64,000 nt of DNA. Origin: Craspedostauros australis (Eukaryota; Bacillariophyta; Bacillariophyceae; Mastogloiales; Achnanthaceae). This document shows, in pieces, positions 42,072-52,785 of this stretch (position 1 is its first letter; each line of letters begins with the position of its first letter). Location of the stretch: positions 1 through 64,000 of the forward strand of contig JAMXDE010000061.1 in the NCBI GenBank assembly GCA_026770025.1, written 5' to 3'. Below the pieces are notes generated by a model. It was given only the letters and a program-made list of their open reading frames with translations. It made no database searches and had not been told where the DNA came from. The translations under genes and the position numbers were made by a program.

Positions 42072-44389
42072 CTACTCCTGTCTCGTGGCTCCTTGGCGTT
42101 CGGGTGTGATTGGATCTATGTCCATGGGGTCTTCCATCTTGTGGCCTCCTTGACTGCCCTCATCCTCGTCATTGCTGTCAGTCTCGTTTGAGCTGTCACC
42201 ACTGTCCTCATCTTTTCCCAACCTCTGGGTCTTCATCTGGTCACCCTTGTCAGTCTCATGCTCGTCTTCCTCTGGGATGCTGTTATTTGGGTTGTCCAGG
42301 TCGAAGTCTGTTTTGGCTGCTGGGTCTGCTGCAAATTGCTGTGGCCTGGCTGACTTGTGTTTTGCAGTGTTTCCGATTGCGGCCCCCAGATGGGCGGTCT
42401 GCTGGGCCACTGATGCTGTTGCAAAGGTTGCTACTGTTCTGTTGTCCCTGCTCTGTGTTCTTGGGTTGGATGTCATTTCAACCTCGAATTCCAGGAGTGG
42501 CACCAGTTTCATGTTGCCTTGTTCATCCATGTAGCCTTCCCATCCAACATCCTCCACGGATAGCTCGATCATCTCCTCTTCATCGAGATTGAGAAAGTGA
42601 GCACCCCTCTTGCGCAAGTTGCCCCATCTCCAACTCCTCCTTGCTTCTGACCAATCTGATTTCCTAGTCCACTTCGTAGTATTTGTTTTGGGACCATGCC
42701 TCTGGAGTAAACTATCCTTGGCATTTGTGGTCCAGCGTTTTGTTGCAGAAAAATGGTAGTTTGGAAATCAGTTCCAGTGCTTCCACCTGTCGTTTGGGAT
42801 GGAAGACGAAAAAGGTGCGATTGCGGTCGGACTTGTTTGTATCCACTGACACGAACAATGTGTAGTCTGGGTCTTTGAAAGACCAAAGATTCAAGATGAC
42901 CTCGCGCAGAGTGAGTCTTCATTTCAGCACTTCCACATCCAACTGTATGATAGAGTACATGCCCTCTGTCACCATTTTCTGTTCGAATGCGACCTGATGC
43001 GCTACCATCAAACTCAAGTTCGTGAGTTCCAAGGGTGGGTGATAGAACCTTTGGTCAAGAGTGTCCAGCATGAACCTCATCTATTTTCCAAGGATGAGTA
43101 CCGTGTCCACGCGGTTGTTGAACATGTCGTTCATTGCGACATGGCAGGATCTGGGCTTTGACTTGCTGTACATGATGTGGGTGGCCCTTGGCCAGTTGCA
43201 GTAGCTATCCAATTCGGATCGTCGTCCTCTCTTCTTCACCAGTTGAATCTTATGGATGCGAAGTTGAACTACGCATTGGTTCTTCACAATCTCATGCTCA
43301 TTGATTACTTCTGCCAAATCCTCTGTATTCATGGTGCTGTGGCTGCCGAGCAGCCAGCCTGCTGCCACAATGTTGTGCTCCTGAATGTCAGACTTCCTGA
43401 AAGCCATTGCAGCTGATACTAGTGTTCCATCATCCTCAAAAGTGTCGAGGTCCTGTTTGTGGGCAACCCAAATGAATGTGTAGGTCATGAATCCTGTCCT
43501 TGCATAGAGACTCTCTACAAATTGCTTCAGCATCTCACAGCTGGTCCATGCAACGTCCGCGGCCATCCAGGGTCATAGCTTTTTGCTTTTCCGACATGCC
43601 AGGATTTTTGCCTTGGAGTCAGTGCGGAAAATGAATGCGCGTAACGCGTTCAATCCTACAATGACTTGCACCAACAGAGTATCACTGCCCTCCCTTGACA
43701 TTGGCAGACACACATCAAAGAAGCTCTTGTGAATGTTGCTGAGGAGATCATTGATGCTCACCAGTTCTCAAGCTTGTGGGTTCTTCCATGGGTACGCCGT
43801 TACTTTGTTTTTTTGCTTGCATTACTTCTTTTTGGATGTGGGGTTTGGAGAGTTGGCCTGTGGAACGTCTTCATCTTCGTTTTGTCAAGATGGATGCCCT
43901 TGGCCTCCATGAATACCATCCTTGCTTCAATCCACATGGCTGTCACATGTGTGGATAGGATCTGTCCAAATTCCACATCGAAGAGGAGAAGATGTTGGAT
44001 GTTGCCAACAGTTGCACCATGATTTGCACTATCAGCAGGTTGGATTCTGCAGTTAGTTTGTTGTTGTACGCATCGCTGAACAGCTGATTCCACTGTTTGA
44101 AGGATGCCCCGTCTGCCAGACCGTCCCTCATCTCCTTCACGAAGGCAAAGGGCTCGTCAAGTGCGCCCTCTTCCCCAGATGCAGCTTGGAAAGGTTCCAA
44201 GCCCCATGTCATCAAATTCCTCTTGCGGAGGATGTCACCCCAACTTCTCTTGTGCTGATGACTCCAAGTCCAATGGTTCTTGTTTTTAGTGGGTTGCTTT
44301 TTTGGCGTCTTTTTGCCTGGAGAGTCGCTTGCCACCTCGGCCTCCTTGTCCTGGACATCCTTGTGCCATGGTCGGCATCGATCGAGCAC
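42072..44389 (-). pseudogene. LINE ORF1 (gag-like) remnants
   Basis: A Lys-rich start (K-K-T-P-K-K-Q-P-T-K-N-K) near 44330 is followed by several open pieces (43943-44389, 43081-43566, 42569-42922, 42072-42617) in different frames. The last ends in a strongly acidic Asp/Glu/Ser-rich tail. No zinc knuckle was seen. Assignment rests on position upstream of the endonuclease inside the same duplicated-end unit. Confidence 0.55.
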
Positions 44390-44540
44390 TCTGGTTGACT
44401 TTGCCAGAGCTGTTTTATGCGCTTGTGTGCACCATTGTCAAAGATTTTGTTCTAGTACTGATTCTACAGGTTCTACATGAGAATTTCATACTGGTCCTAC
44501 GTACATCATCAACTGTGGAAGAGCCATGGGACATTCTTTA

Positions 44541-44552
44541 GTATGCAAAATA
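44541..44552 (+). repeat. LINE target-site duplication, right copy
   Basis: GTATGCAAAATA, identical to 36247-36258. Confidence 0.75.
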
Positions 44553-45359
44553 TAGCACTATTTCACACTAAGCTTAGTGTGTTAATACAAAGTCCTGCGC
44601 AACCTGCTTTGTTCCCATTGGACAGGGGATGCCAAGGTCATCTGCTGAGCTGTTGGCATGGTGCGGAAAGAGACTGGTGGCAGTGGTGTTGTTTTCCATG
44701 TTGTTTTCATGTTGTGATTCGCGTGCTTCCAGATTCATTGACATCAAAATAACAAGCCGAGAGGAGAGCAGATGAACAACAGCCAGCAGCCAGAGATGGC
44801 TGTTGGCAACGACGAGCAGAGAGGAGGTCCAAAGGAACAAACAGAGAATAGATCTGAAATGAGGATGAGGCCGCAATAAAGAGTAGGCATATGGAGGGAA
44901 GGCAGTGTGTGCTGATTGTGACATGGACAAAGATCGACGTCCTGGAACATAAACGGCAGCAGAACCGAGAACAAGACAGTGTGAAAGTCAAGCTGGGGGT
45001 CAAGATCTGGATTACCCACTAACCCACAACTCTGAATTTTGACAACTGATCCATGGCCCAGATGAATCAGCATCCTTGGCATGCCTACCGCTGCCACGCA
45101 ATCCTCAACATTTCTTCGAAACCAACCGCCTCACCAACGCAAACTGTGATTGTGTCGATGATAGGCACGACTGGATAACAAAATCGAAGCACGACTGGAG
45201 TTTCCAACCCCAATTGCACGTCTACGTCCGCATGCCCAACGTTTGTAGAAATAGACTAATGCGAAAAATATAAACTTTTTAACTACAAGGATCAGGAGCT
45301 TGCCACTTCACACATATACTATCTACAGAATTATAGGATGAATGAAGGCCTCAAATTAA
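44553..45359. other. Spacer with an 18-bp perfect palindrome
   Basis: CACACTAAG/CTTAGTGTG at 44564-44581 is a perfect palindrome just outside the LINE end. The rest shows no recognisable gene; minus-strand open stretches at 44574-45097 are hydrophobic but unsupported. Confidence 0.5.
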
Positions 45360-45410
45360 AAATCGGCACGATAATACCTTTGTATCCTGAATGGGGTCGT
45401 ATGACATCGA
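45360..45410 (-). repeat. Right arm of inverted repeat flanking the LINE
   Basis: Reverse complement of 35812-35862. Taking out the LINE and one target copy leaves roughly 1.3 kb between the outer ends of the two arms. Confidence 0.65.
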
Positions 45411-45578
45411 ACACAACACAAATCTCTGTTCACCAAGGAAAACAAGAATGTGAGACCTGTCACACAAAACCGAAAACAAACAATGGTATCACAAAACATG
45501 CTAAAAAAATGACAAGAAGATGATATTACATTGAAATGAATCTATACACTATTTCAGTGAATGGCCACCTATCAATGT

Positions 45579-46905
45579 GGATGCTGTTGTGGAGCTTGGA
45601 CACGGACGGCATGCTTCAATCGAAGTGGCTGTCGATGCGATGCTGTTGTGGAGCTTGGACATGGACGGCATGCTCCAATCGAAGTGGTTGTGGATGCGAT
45701 GCTGTCGTGGAGCATGGACATGGACGGCATGCTTCAATCGATGCGGCTGTGGCTGTCGGTGCGATGCTGTTGGAGAGCATGGACACGGACAGCATGCTTC
45801 AATCGATGCGGCTGCGGCTGTCAATGCGATGCTGTTGGCGAGCATGGACACGGACGGCATGCTTCAATCGATGCGGCTGTGGCTGTCCATGTGATGCTGT
45901 TGGAGAGCATGGACACGGACGGCATGCTTCAATCGAATTGGATGTGGCTGTGGCTGTCGGTGCGATGCTGTTGGCGAGCATGGACACGGACGGCATGCTT
46001 CAATGGAAGTGGCTGTAGCTGTGGATGCGATGCTGTTGGCGAGCATGGACATGGACGGCATGCTTCAATCGAAGTGGGTGTGGCTGTGATGTTGTCGTGG
46101 AGCATGGACTCGGACGGCATGCTTCAATCGCAGTGGCTGTAGCTGTGGATGCGATGCTGTTGGCGAGCATGGACTCGGACGGCATGCTTCAATCGCAGTG
46201 GTTGCGGTTGTGGATGTGATGCTGTTGGAGAGCATGGACTCGGACGGCATGCTTCAATCGCAGTGGCTGTAGCTGTGGATGTGGATGTGATGCTGTGATG
46301 GAGCATGGACTCGGACGGCATGCTTCAATCGCAGTGGTTGCGGTTGTGGATGTGATGCTGTGATGGAGCATGGACTCGGACGGCATGCTTCAATCGCAGT
46401 GGTTGCGGTTGTGGATGTGATGCTGTTGGAGAGCATGGACATGGACGGCATGCTTCAATCGCAGTGGTTGCGGTTGTGGATGTGATGCTGTGATGGAGCA
46501 TGGACTCGGACGGCATGCTTCAATCGCAGTGGTTGCGGTTGTGGATGTGATGCTGTTGGAGAGCATGGACATGGACGGCATGCTTCAATCGCAGTGGTTG
46601 CGGTTGTGGATGTGATGCTGTTGGAGAGCATGGACTCGGACGGCATGCTTCAATCGCAGTGGCTGTAGCTGTGGATGTGGATGTGATGCTGTGATGGAGC
46701 ATGGACTCGGACGGCATGCTTCAATCGCAGTGGTTGCGGTTGTGGATGTGATGCTGTGATGGAGCATGGACTCGGACGGCATGCTTCAATCGCAGTGGCT
46801 GTCGATGCGATGCTGTTGGAGAGCATGGACATGGACTGCATGCTTGGATCGATGCGGCTGTGGCTGTTGATGTGATGCTGTCATGGAGCATGGACACGGA
46901 CTGCA
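45579..46905. repeat. Minisatellite, 59/65/71-bp units, about 20 copies
   Basis: Each unit contains GGACGGCATGCTTCAATCG and TGATGCTGTTGGAGAGCATGG or close variants. Unit lengths step by exactly 6 bp (59, 65, 71) through loss or gain of internal GTGGCT/GTGGAT-type hexamers. No unit length is a multiple of three, so successive units shift the reading frame and produce staggered, look-alike open stretches on both strands. These are by-products and not genes. Confidence 0.93.
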
Positions 46906-48585
46906 TCCGTCACTCTTTGGGGTTGGCTTCTCGCATCGATGTGGATGTGATGATGAGGGGCTGGGCTTTTCAGATTGGTTTTGTGCTGTTGATGTTGATG
47001 TTGTCATTGTCTTTGCTGTTGTGGTCACTTGCATTGTCACTTGCATTGTCACTTTCATTTTCACTTTCGTCGTGGCTGTCGTCGTTGTTGTCGTTGTCGC
47101 TGTGCTGTCGGCTTTTCGTCTTCTGCCCATCCTGGTGCCTTGATGTGCAATGGACATGAACAATGACGCAAGCCCATGCCGAAACAAAGCCAAGTTCCTT
47201 GTTCTGGGCCACTCAAAACCGATGACTTTCATTGGCGCAGAAACCGGACACAACTGTCCAACCCAGAATCTGGATACCGCGAACTGTCGTTGCAGACACC
47301 AAAACGACTCTTATTACATAACGGAGTGATTTCGCAGTTTTTTCAACGCCTCGATGAAATTTGTTTGAAATTGAATGTAACATGTGGAAGACGTCTCATG
47401 CAGCTGGAAAACGATCAAAACACGACCGAGATGGACGCCGAGCGCAACCAGAGGAGAGGAATCGGAACCATCTCATCTACACGTGGAGGAGGGACGTCCT
47501 CTCTCATCTGTCAGTCTGAACGTCAACTTGCATGTAGACGTAGCAAAGCAACCATGACGGCAACTGTACTAAAGTAATATAGCAGAAATATATGGATTAC
47601 TGTTACCATTTTCCATCCTCCTCATTCATATTAGATGCATGGATTTGCTTGAGTCGAAGGAGATACATTGGATTAGATGGAGGAGGTGCACATGAAGAGT
47701 ACAGGTGCTTCAATTTTGGTACTAGTCTGTAAAGCACAGCAACCAGAAGTAAATTTGCGGTTGCAACGTCCGTATGTATCGCGTAGAGCAAAAACCGTGT
47801 TATTTTGACGCAGTGGGGTGTCATGTTTGCGTTGGGGTCTGTTTTTTTTGGGGATTTTGACCCCTCCTGAGAGGCCAAAATTCTTCCTTCAAAGGAAGGC
47901 TTCCTTCGAAGGAAGAATTGGGGCCCTCTGACCCCCCCGATCTTCCTTTGAAGGAAGGTGCACTAGGAAAGCTTCCTTCAAAGGAAGGAAAAAACTCACC
48001 ATGGATATCCATCGGTCCATAAAACTTAAAATAGGATCTAATTAAAAATTGTAATGGTTAATTATTTGTATTAGACCTACAAGGATTACAAATATGTGGT
48101 TAGTTAGTATGTAGGAGAGAAAATTTCTGGAGGCCAATAACGGAGTACAGGTCGACTCACTCGGGGGCTCCTATTAGTCGCTGTGAAGATCATGCCGGCG
48201 CAGCATTCGCGGCTGCACTTGTCTTGTAGTGTTGCATGTATTAGTGTATTTGGTACTAGTGATTAACTTTACGTGTACTCTCGGTAAGACTGCAACGCAG
48301 ACTTTCTTCCGAAGGGCCATGCATTGGTACTGGCAAAAGTGTCGTTGCGCAACTCATCAGAACCACCAGATGTTCTGAAGGATGCATGTATGGATGGATG
48401 AATGCATGTATGCATAGGTTGGAAACACCGAACCCCTTTTCGGTGTGCTCCTTTGGTTGGTGTCGGTGATGAACGAGGCCTTCGCGAGGCATGCGACATT
48501 TGCCATCTTGGTCCGGCTGCCTGGTTGTTGATTCATGGCACAATGCCCACAGTTGCCCCGACGTTGTTGCGATTCATCGCTGCCG
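46906..48585. other. Spacer with low-complexity block and palindrome cluster
   Basis: 46990-47110 is a (GTTGTC/ATTGTC)-rich stretch that reads as Asp/Asn/Ser-rich or Thr-rich on the minus strand. 47176-47577 is open on the plus strand but unrecognised. Nothing else was identified apart from the palindromes at 47883-47988. Confidence 0.4.
47883..47988. repeat. Cluster of four CTTCCTTYRAAGGAAG palindromes
   Basis: Four 16-bp near-identical palindromes occur in 105 bp (about 47883, 47901, 47942, 47972), with variants TTCAAAGG, TTCGAAGG and TTTGAAGG at the centre. The first two touch end to end. They could be binding sites, hairpin-forming sequence or MITE debris. Confidence 0.75.
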
Positions 48586-51500
48586 TCAGGCGCTTTGTCT
48601 TTGCTTTTTTGCTGCAGGTTGGCTGTCGCTTGAAGCATCTTGCCCACGTTCAATGCTTCTTTTCTTGGTTTCTCCGGGGAGAACGGGTTGTGCGTCGGGC
48701 CTTTTGTTTGCGCCTTGTGTGGATGATGGCGCAATTTTTGATGGTCCGATGCAGAGCACAGCATGCGCGCCATGTTTTGCAGTCTTGGAGCGGCGCTTAC
48801 TCATCGCTTCCATCTGATTCTCCAGGATTTTGGAATCATCCACCACGAAAGGAACGTATGGAAATTCTTCCCTGCAGTTCCAAGCAACTGCGTTTCGCGT
48901 ACCTGCAGCAGTGTAGATCCGGTCGTCGCCAAAGAGAGGGTCCAGTGCGGGGTTCGCCACTGCGGAGGCATTTTTCTTGTAAGTTTCCATTTTTGGGCTT
49001 GTATCCTTGGCGTAATCTTTGGCTTGGATGCAGATTGTTCGCAAACCGTAGATCTTCTTACCTGTGGTGGTGTCCATCTTCTCCGTAAGGAAGGTGACGT
49101 AGGCATCTGCGAACTCACTGCTACCTTCTGCAACGTGGATGAGTGGCAGGTTGAAGAAATATTTCACTGTGGTTGTGCTGTGAGATGCGTTGGCGGGAGC
49201 GGGGGCGGCGGCCGGGTTCGCGTCTTCCTGATAGTTGTCTTGCTGACCGCTGTCTTGCTGACCGTTGTGTTGCCCGCTGTTGGATTGTCCCACGGCGTCC
49301 CAGAGCACCTTGAGTTGGCGGAGTAGGTCGCGATCGATGAAAATTGAATGATGGTCCTCCAACCACGCTGTGATTTCGTGTTCAGTCATGTTCATCAGCG
49401 GAGAAGACGCCGAGATTCCTTTTGCCTGCATGTGCTCTACATCCATGCCGCGGAAAATAGCACCCGCAGCGTCTGCGGTAGCAGCTTTGGCGGCTTTCAG
49501 GTGTTCTGCTGCAGAAGCGTTCCTGGCTCTCAGGTCTTGTGCAGCATCAGCAGCAGCAGCGGCCTTGGCACTCAGGTCTTGTGCATCAGCAGCAGCAGCG
49601 GCCTTGGCTGCCTGAACTAGTGCATCATCAGCAGCTTCAACAGCAGCGCCCTGGGCTGCCTGATCTAGTAAAACCATAGCATCATTAGCGTTGGTGGCTG
49701 CCAGGCTTTTTGCAGCAGCAGCGTTGGTGGCTGCCTGGCCTAGTGCAGCAGTAGCGTTGGTGACTGCCAGGCCTTGTGCTTCAGCAGCGTCGGTGACTGC
49801 CTGGCCTAGTGCAGCAGCGTCGGTGACTGCCTGGCCTAGTGCAGCAGCAGCAGCGTTGGTGACTGCCTGGCCTAGTGCAGCAGCAACGCTCTTGGTTGCC
49901 AGGCCTTGCGCAGCAGCAGCTTTGGTGGCTGCCAGGCCTTGCGCAGCAGCAGCCATGACGGCTGCCAGGCCTTGCGCAAGAGCAGCTGCCTGGCCTTGCA
50001 CAGCAGCGTTCTTGGCTACCCGGCCTTGCGCAGCAGCGTTCTTGGCTGCCCGGCCTTGCGCAGCAGCAGCAGCAGCAGCGTTCTTGGCTGCCCGGTCTAG
50101 TGCAGCAGCAGCAGCAGCAGTAGCAGCGTTGGTGGCTGCCAGGCCTAGTGCAGCAGCAGCAGTAGCAGCGTTGGCGGCTGCCAGGCCTAGTACAGCAACA
50201 GCGTTGGTGGCTACCAGGCCCGGTAGAGCAACAGCGTTGGTGTTTGCCTGGTCTTGTGCCGCAGTACCCGTGATGCAGGCCAAGGCGTGTGCAGTAGTAG
50301 TCTTGATGTCTTCCATGAGTTGTGCAGCATCGCCGATGGCTATCGTGCGTTGGTCACTAGGAGTACCGTTGATGACTTGATGGAGTTGTTCAGAAACAGT
50401 GCTGACACGGTACGCGGCTTCCATATGAGCAGTGGAGATAGCATCCTCGAATTTTGTACGAGTAGCAGCCCGGATGCGCCGCTTGTCCACGCCGCTCTCG
50501 ACGGAAGTCATCATTGACTTGTGGAAGTACACCCGAGGAATTTCGAGATTGTCTGGAAGTAAGGCCGGGTGGGTATTCTTGAGAGCCGAAAACTGATGGC
50601 CGGCGTTTTTTTCCACACATTTGTCTCCGTCGGTCGTTTCGCATGTGTAGTGGGAAAACCTATTGTTTGTCAGGTGTGGTGTGATGCTCATGCCGACCTT
50701 GCCCAGAGCAGCAAAGATGTCTGCTTTCTGCTGCCCAACCGTGTTAGGATTGGGACCATTGGCGGGAGCAGCAATGACGCGCCCATCGCCATCTTTCTTG
50801 ACGACGGAGGACGCAGCGATGGCGGCCCCGGCCAGCAGCGCAGTGAGGGTTTCAAAGCTGGTCGAGGTTGTTCCGAGAAACGATTTCTCAGCCGCAACTG
50901 CTTCACCGCCTTGGATGAGCCAAAGGCAAAGGAGCTGCATGGCATCGCTGAGCGCGAATGGCTTTGCCTGGGGAGTGCAGTTCCCTTTACCTTTGAGTGG
51001 CCTTGCGGTGACTAAGCCATACGTGACGACCAACCGACGCATGATGGCATCGCTGGCGTCGGTGTCGGCGTCGGCGTCGACGTCGTCCTTGAAGCGCTGG
51101 AAGGTGATCCCGTAGTCCATGTTGTTCAGTTGATCATTGGTGAGCGGGTTGCGGAAAGGTTTATTCTGTTGGAAAAGAAGAACCGCCAAAGCCTGGGATG
51201 CTGTGAGCCGCGCAAGGTAAGGATTATGCACCAGAGTAATCAAGCCATTGCTTTTCATGAAGGCGGTGAAGGTTTCGGAAAGGATGGCATTCTGCTCGTA
51301 TTCATTCTCACTTGACTTCTTTCCGGTTCTTTGGTTGGACTTTTGTCGATTGTTTGACACTCGCATGTAGATCGAGATCATCCGGGCGTTGGAATCAACG
51401 ATGGCCTTGAGGAGAGGGAACTTCTTAACCTCTGTGTACTCTGGTATGATGGTATTCGTGCCGTCTTTCACGTCTTTCACGTATTCGCTGCGAAGAATGT

Positions 51501-52785
51501 GGTAGACGTCTGCGGGATTCAGCTTTGCAGAAATATGGAGGTGAGTGAAGTTCTTGGGGATTGATCCCGCCGGTGTTTGGCCGGCACCGGTGCCTGCCAC
51601 AGAGAATAGGACTTTGATGTCAATGTGATTGAGAACACAAAGGTCCTGTCCATTCGCATTCGAAGAGTCTTGTGTTTCTCCTGCTGGAGCGGAATTGGCT
51701 TGCTTTGCGACCTCCTCAGTGCATTTGCGCTGGATGAACTTCCCCAGATCCGTTCCAAAGTCACTGTGGCTCTGGATGATGGCCCGGACGAAGTTTGGGG
51801 ACTTGCTTGCTTCGTCAATCCCAACGACGATGAACAGTGTGGTCTTCTCTTCCACCACCTTATCCAACTTTTCCAGGAAGTCGACAAGCCTGTCGAGACT
51901 ATTTTTGTCTCGCGTGAGGATCGATCCGACTTCATCTGTGAGCTTCGTCCAGGACTTGTTCATTCGGTCGTCCTTGTCTACTTCATCAGCATTCGATGAA
52001 GGGAGAAGTTTCACATCGTCGGTGTTGAGCATGATAGTGAACAGAGCGCCTCTGGTGTATGCGCTCGCCGCAAGCTGCACGGTCTTGCCACTACCGCTCT
52101 CTTCGTGGTACACATGGACCCGCTCGTCCTGGTGGGTGCCTGTTGGTGTGGGCGCTTGGATGAAGACTTGTTTGGGGATCAAGTCGGTCTTTCCTGCATG
52201 TCGAAAGTTGGGGTTGCCGATGAAGTGTGCGAATTCAGTTTCATTTTGGTGGATGATGTCCGAGGTGTACTTCAGACCACGAAAGCCCTTGGGGTCTTCA
52301 CCGCGGATCTCCTTCAACAGGTTGAGAACTGACTGGTGTGGGTTACCGTCAACGATAAGATGATCATCGTCGTTGGGTTCCTGGATAGCGTCGAGGATGC
52401 ACTGGGGGATTGCATTCTTGCCACGAAGGAAGGTCAGGAGCCACGTTGACACCGAGGTGGAGCTCTGATCAATGGCGTATTCCTCAACATTGCCGCACAG
52501 TTGTGCAGCGGTAAGGCCTTTGCGCACCTGCACGCAAACGTGTTTGCGGCAGTTGTCCCATTTCGAACGAATCTGTCGGCTCGTCGTCTTGATGCGGGTC
52601 TCATCGGGGGCGACGACGCCAACCTTCCTCAGGGCCTTGGTGGCGCACTCCTCCAGATGGTTTTGTGCTTCCTTGTCCTTATCCAAGTTCGACATGTCGG
52701 CCCAGAACTCCTTTTTGTTGAAGATTGAGTCGAGATCGATAAGTGTATTTTGATCATCTTCAGCCGTCGGCGCGTCGTCGCCCAT
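48586..52785 (-). CDS. Large P-loop NTPase / nuclease-like protein with Ala-rich repeat linker (Crinkler/RHS-like)
   Basis: An intact 1399-residue frame from the ATG at 52785 (AAGATGG context). The N-terminal ~220 residues are charged and helical. A Walker A (E-E-S-G-S-G-K-T, about 226-233) and a hydrophobic Walker B (L-F-I-V-V-G-I-D-E-A, about 316-326) mark a STAND/AAA-like NTPase that runs to ~640. Residues ~840-1105 are a tandem Ala-rich spacer built on (L/Q)-G-x-A-x-T/K-N-A-A. A C-terminal domain (~1180-1340) has acidic residues and I-C-I-Q-A-K-D-Y-A near 1255, resembling the D/E-x-K centre of restriction-like nucleases. A basic K-K-R/K-K-Q-R tail may be a nuclear signal. The order NTPase then nuclease recalls the Crinkler-RHS family described in oomycetes, fungi and trypanosomes. 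I see no LFLAK-type header. The function is inferred only. Confidence 0.6.
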   Translation of the reverse strand: MGDDAPTAEDDQNTLIDLDSIFNKKEFWADMSNLDKDKEAQNHLEECATKALRKVGVVAPDETRIKTTSRQIRSKWDNCRKHVCVQVRKGLTAAQLCGNVEEYAIDQSSTSVSTWLLTFLRGKNAIPQCILDAIQEPNDDDHLIVDGNPHQSVLNLLKEIRGEDPKGFRGLKYTSDIIHQNETEFAHFIGNPNFRHAGKTDLIPKQVFIQAPTPTGTHQDERVHVYHEESGSGKTVQLAASAYTRGALFTIMLNTDDVKLLPSSNADEVDKDDRMNKSWTKLTDEVGSILTRDKNSLDRLVDFLEKLDKVVEEKTTLFIVVGIDEASKSPNFVRAIIQSHSDFGTDLGKFIQRKCTEEVAKQANSAPAGETQDSSNANGQDLCVLNHIDIKVLFSVAGTGAGQTPAGSIPKNFTHLHISAKLNPADVYHILRSEYVKDVKDGTNTIIPEYTEVKKFPLLKAIVDSNARMISIYMRVSNNRQKSNQRTGKKSSENEYEQNAILSETFTAFMKSNGLITLVHNPYLARLTASQALAVLLFQQNKPFRNPLTNDQLNNMDYGITFQRFKDDVDADADTDASDAIMRRLVVTYGLVTARPLKGKGNCTPQAKPFALSDAMQLLCLWLIQGGEAVAAEKSFLGTTSTSFETLTALLAGAAIAASSVVKKDGDGRVIAAPANGPNPNTVGQQKADIFAALGKVGMSITPHLTNNRFSHYTCETTDGDKCVEKNAGHQFSALKNTHPALLPDNLEIPRVYFHKSMMTSVESGVDKRRIRAATRTKFEDAISTAHMEAAYRVSTVSEQLHQVINGTPSDQRTIAIGDAAQLMEDIKTTTAHALACITGTAAQDQANTNAVALPGLVATNAVAVLGLAAANAATAAAALGLAATNAATAAAAAALDRAAKNAAAAAAAQGRAAKNAAAQGRVAKNAAVQGQAAALAQGLAAVMAAAAQGLAATKAAAAQGLATKSVAAALGQAVTNAAAAALGQAVTDAAALGQAVTDAAEAQGLAVTNATAALGQAATNAAAAKSLAATNANDAMVLLDQAAQGAAVEAADDALVQAAKAAAAADAQDLSAKAAAAADAAQDLRARNASAAEHLKAAKAATADAAGAIFRGMDVEHMQAKGISASSPLMNMTEHEITAWLEDHHSIFIDRDLLRQLKVLWDAVGQSNSGQHNGQQDSGQQDNYQEDANPAAAPAPANASHSTTTVKYFFNLPLIHVAEGSSEFADAYVTFLTEKMDTTTGKKIYGLRTICIQAKDYAKDTSPKMETYKKNASAVANPALDPLFGDDRIYTAAGTRNAVAWNCREEFPYVPFVVDDSKILENQMEAMSKRRSKTAKHGAHAVLCIGPSKIAPSSTQGANKRPDAQPVLPGETKKRSIERGQDASSDSQPAAKKQRQSA
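49450..50260 (-). repeat. Coding tandem repeats (GCAGCAGCAG-rich) in the linker
   Basis: Imperfect units built on GCGTTGGTGGCTGCC(A/T)GGCCTAGTGCAG with variable GCA runs (plus-strand view). All length changes keep the frame, so the array is under coding constraint or recently expanded. Confidence 0.8.

Larger units (their letters stand above)
36259..44540 (-). mobile_element. Non-LTR retrotransposon (LINE) with endonuclease, RT and RNase H, minus strand
   Basis: 8,282 bp between 12-bp direct repeats GTATGCAAAATA, which fits target-primed reverse transcription. On the minus strand the order is ORF1 (about 44389-42072), apurinic-type endonuclease (41930 to about 40960), reverse transcriptase (about 40450-39200), RNase H (38143-37424), then a C-terminal C-x2-C-x8-H-x4-C finger (about 37007-36958). 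A short A/T-rich 3' end abuts the left repeat. This order is that of I/R1-type LINEs carrying RNase H. Frames are broken throughout by stops and shifts, so it is an old or badly resolved copy, but the 5' end appears to be present. Confidence 0.85.

Noticed and set aside
45579..46905. Many 60-65 codon minus-strand open stretches and up to 193 codons on the plus strand
   Set aside because: They recur at exactly the minisatellite period in every frame and are products of the repeat.
45579..46905. CRISPR-like array
   Set aside because: The whole unit repeats, with no unique spacers, in eukaryotic sequence; it is a minisatellite.
48402..50380. Plus-strand frames of 200+ codons (Ala/Arg/Pro-rich)
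   Set aside because: Antisense shadows of the NTPase/nuclease coding sequence and its Ala-rich repeat.
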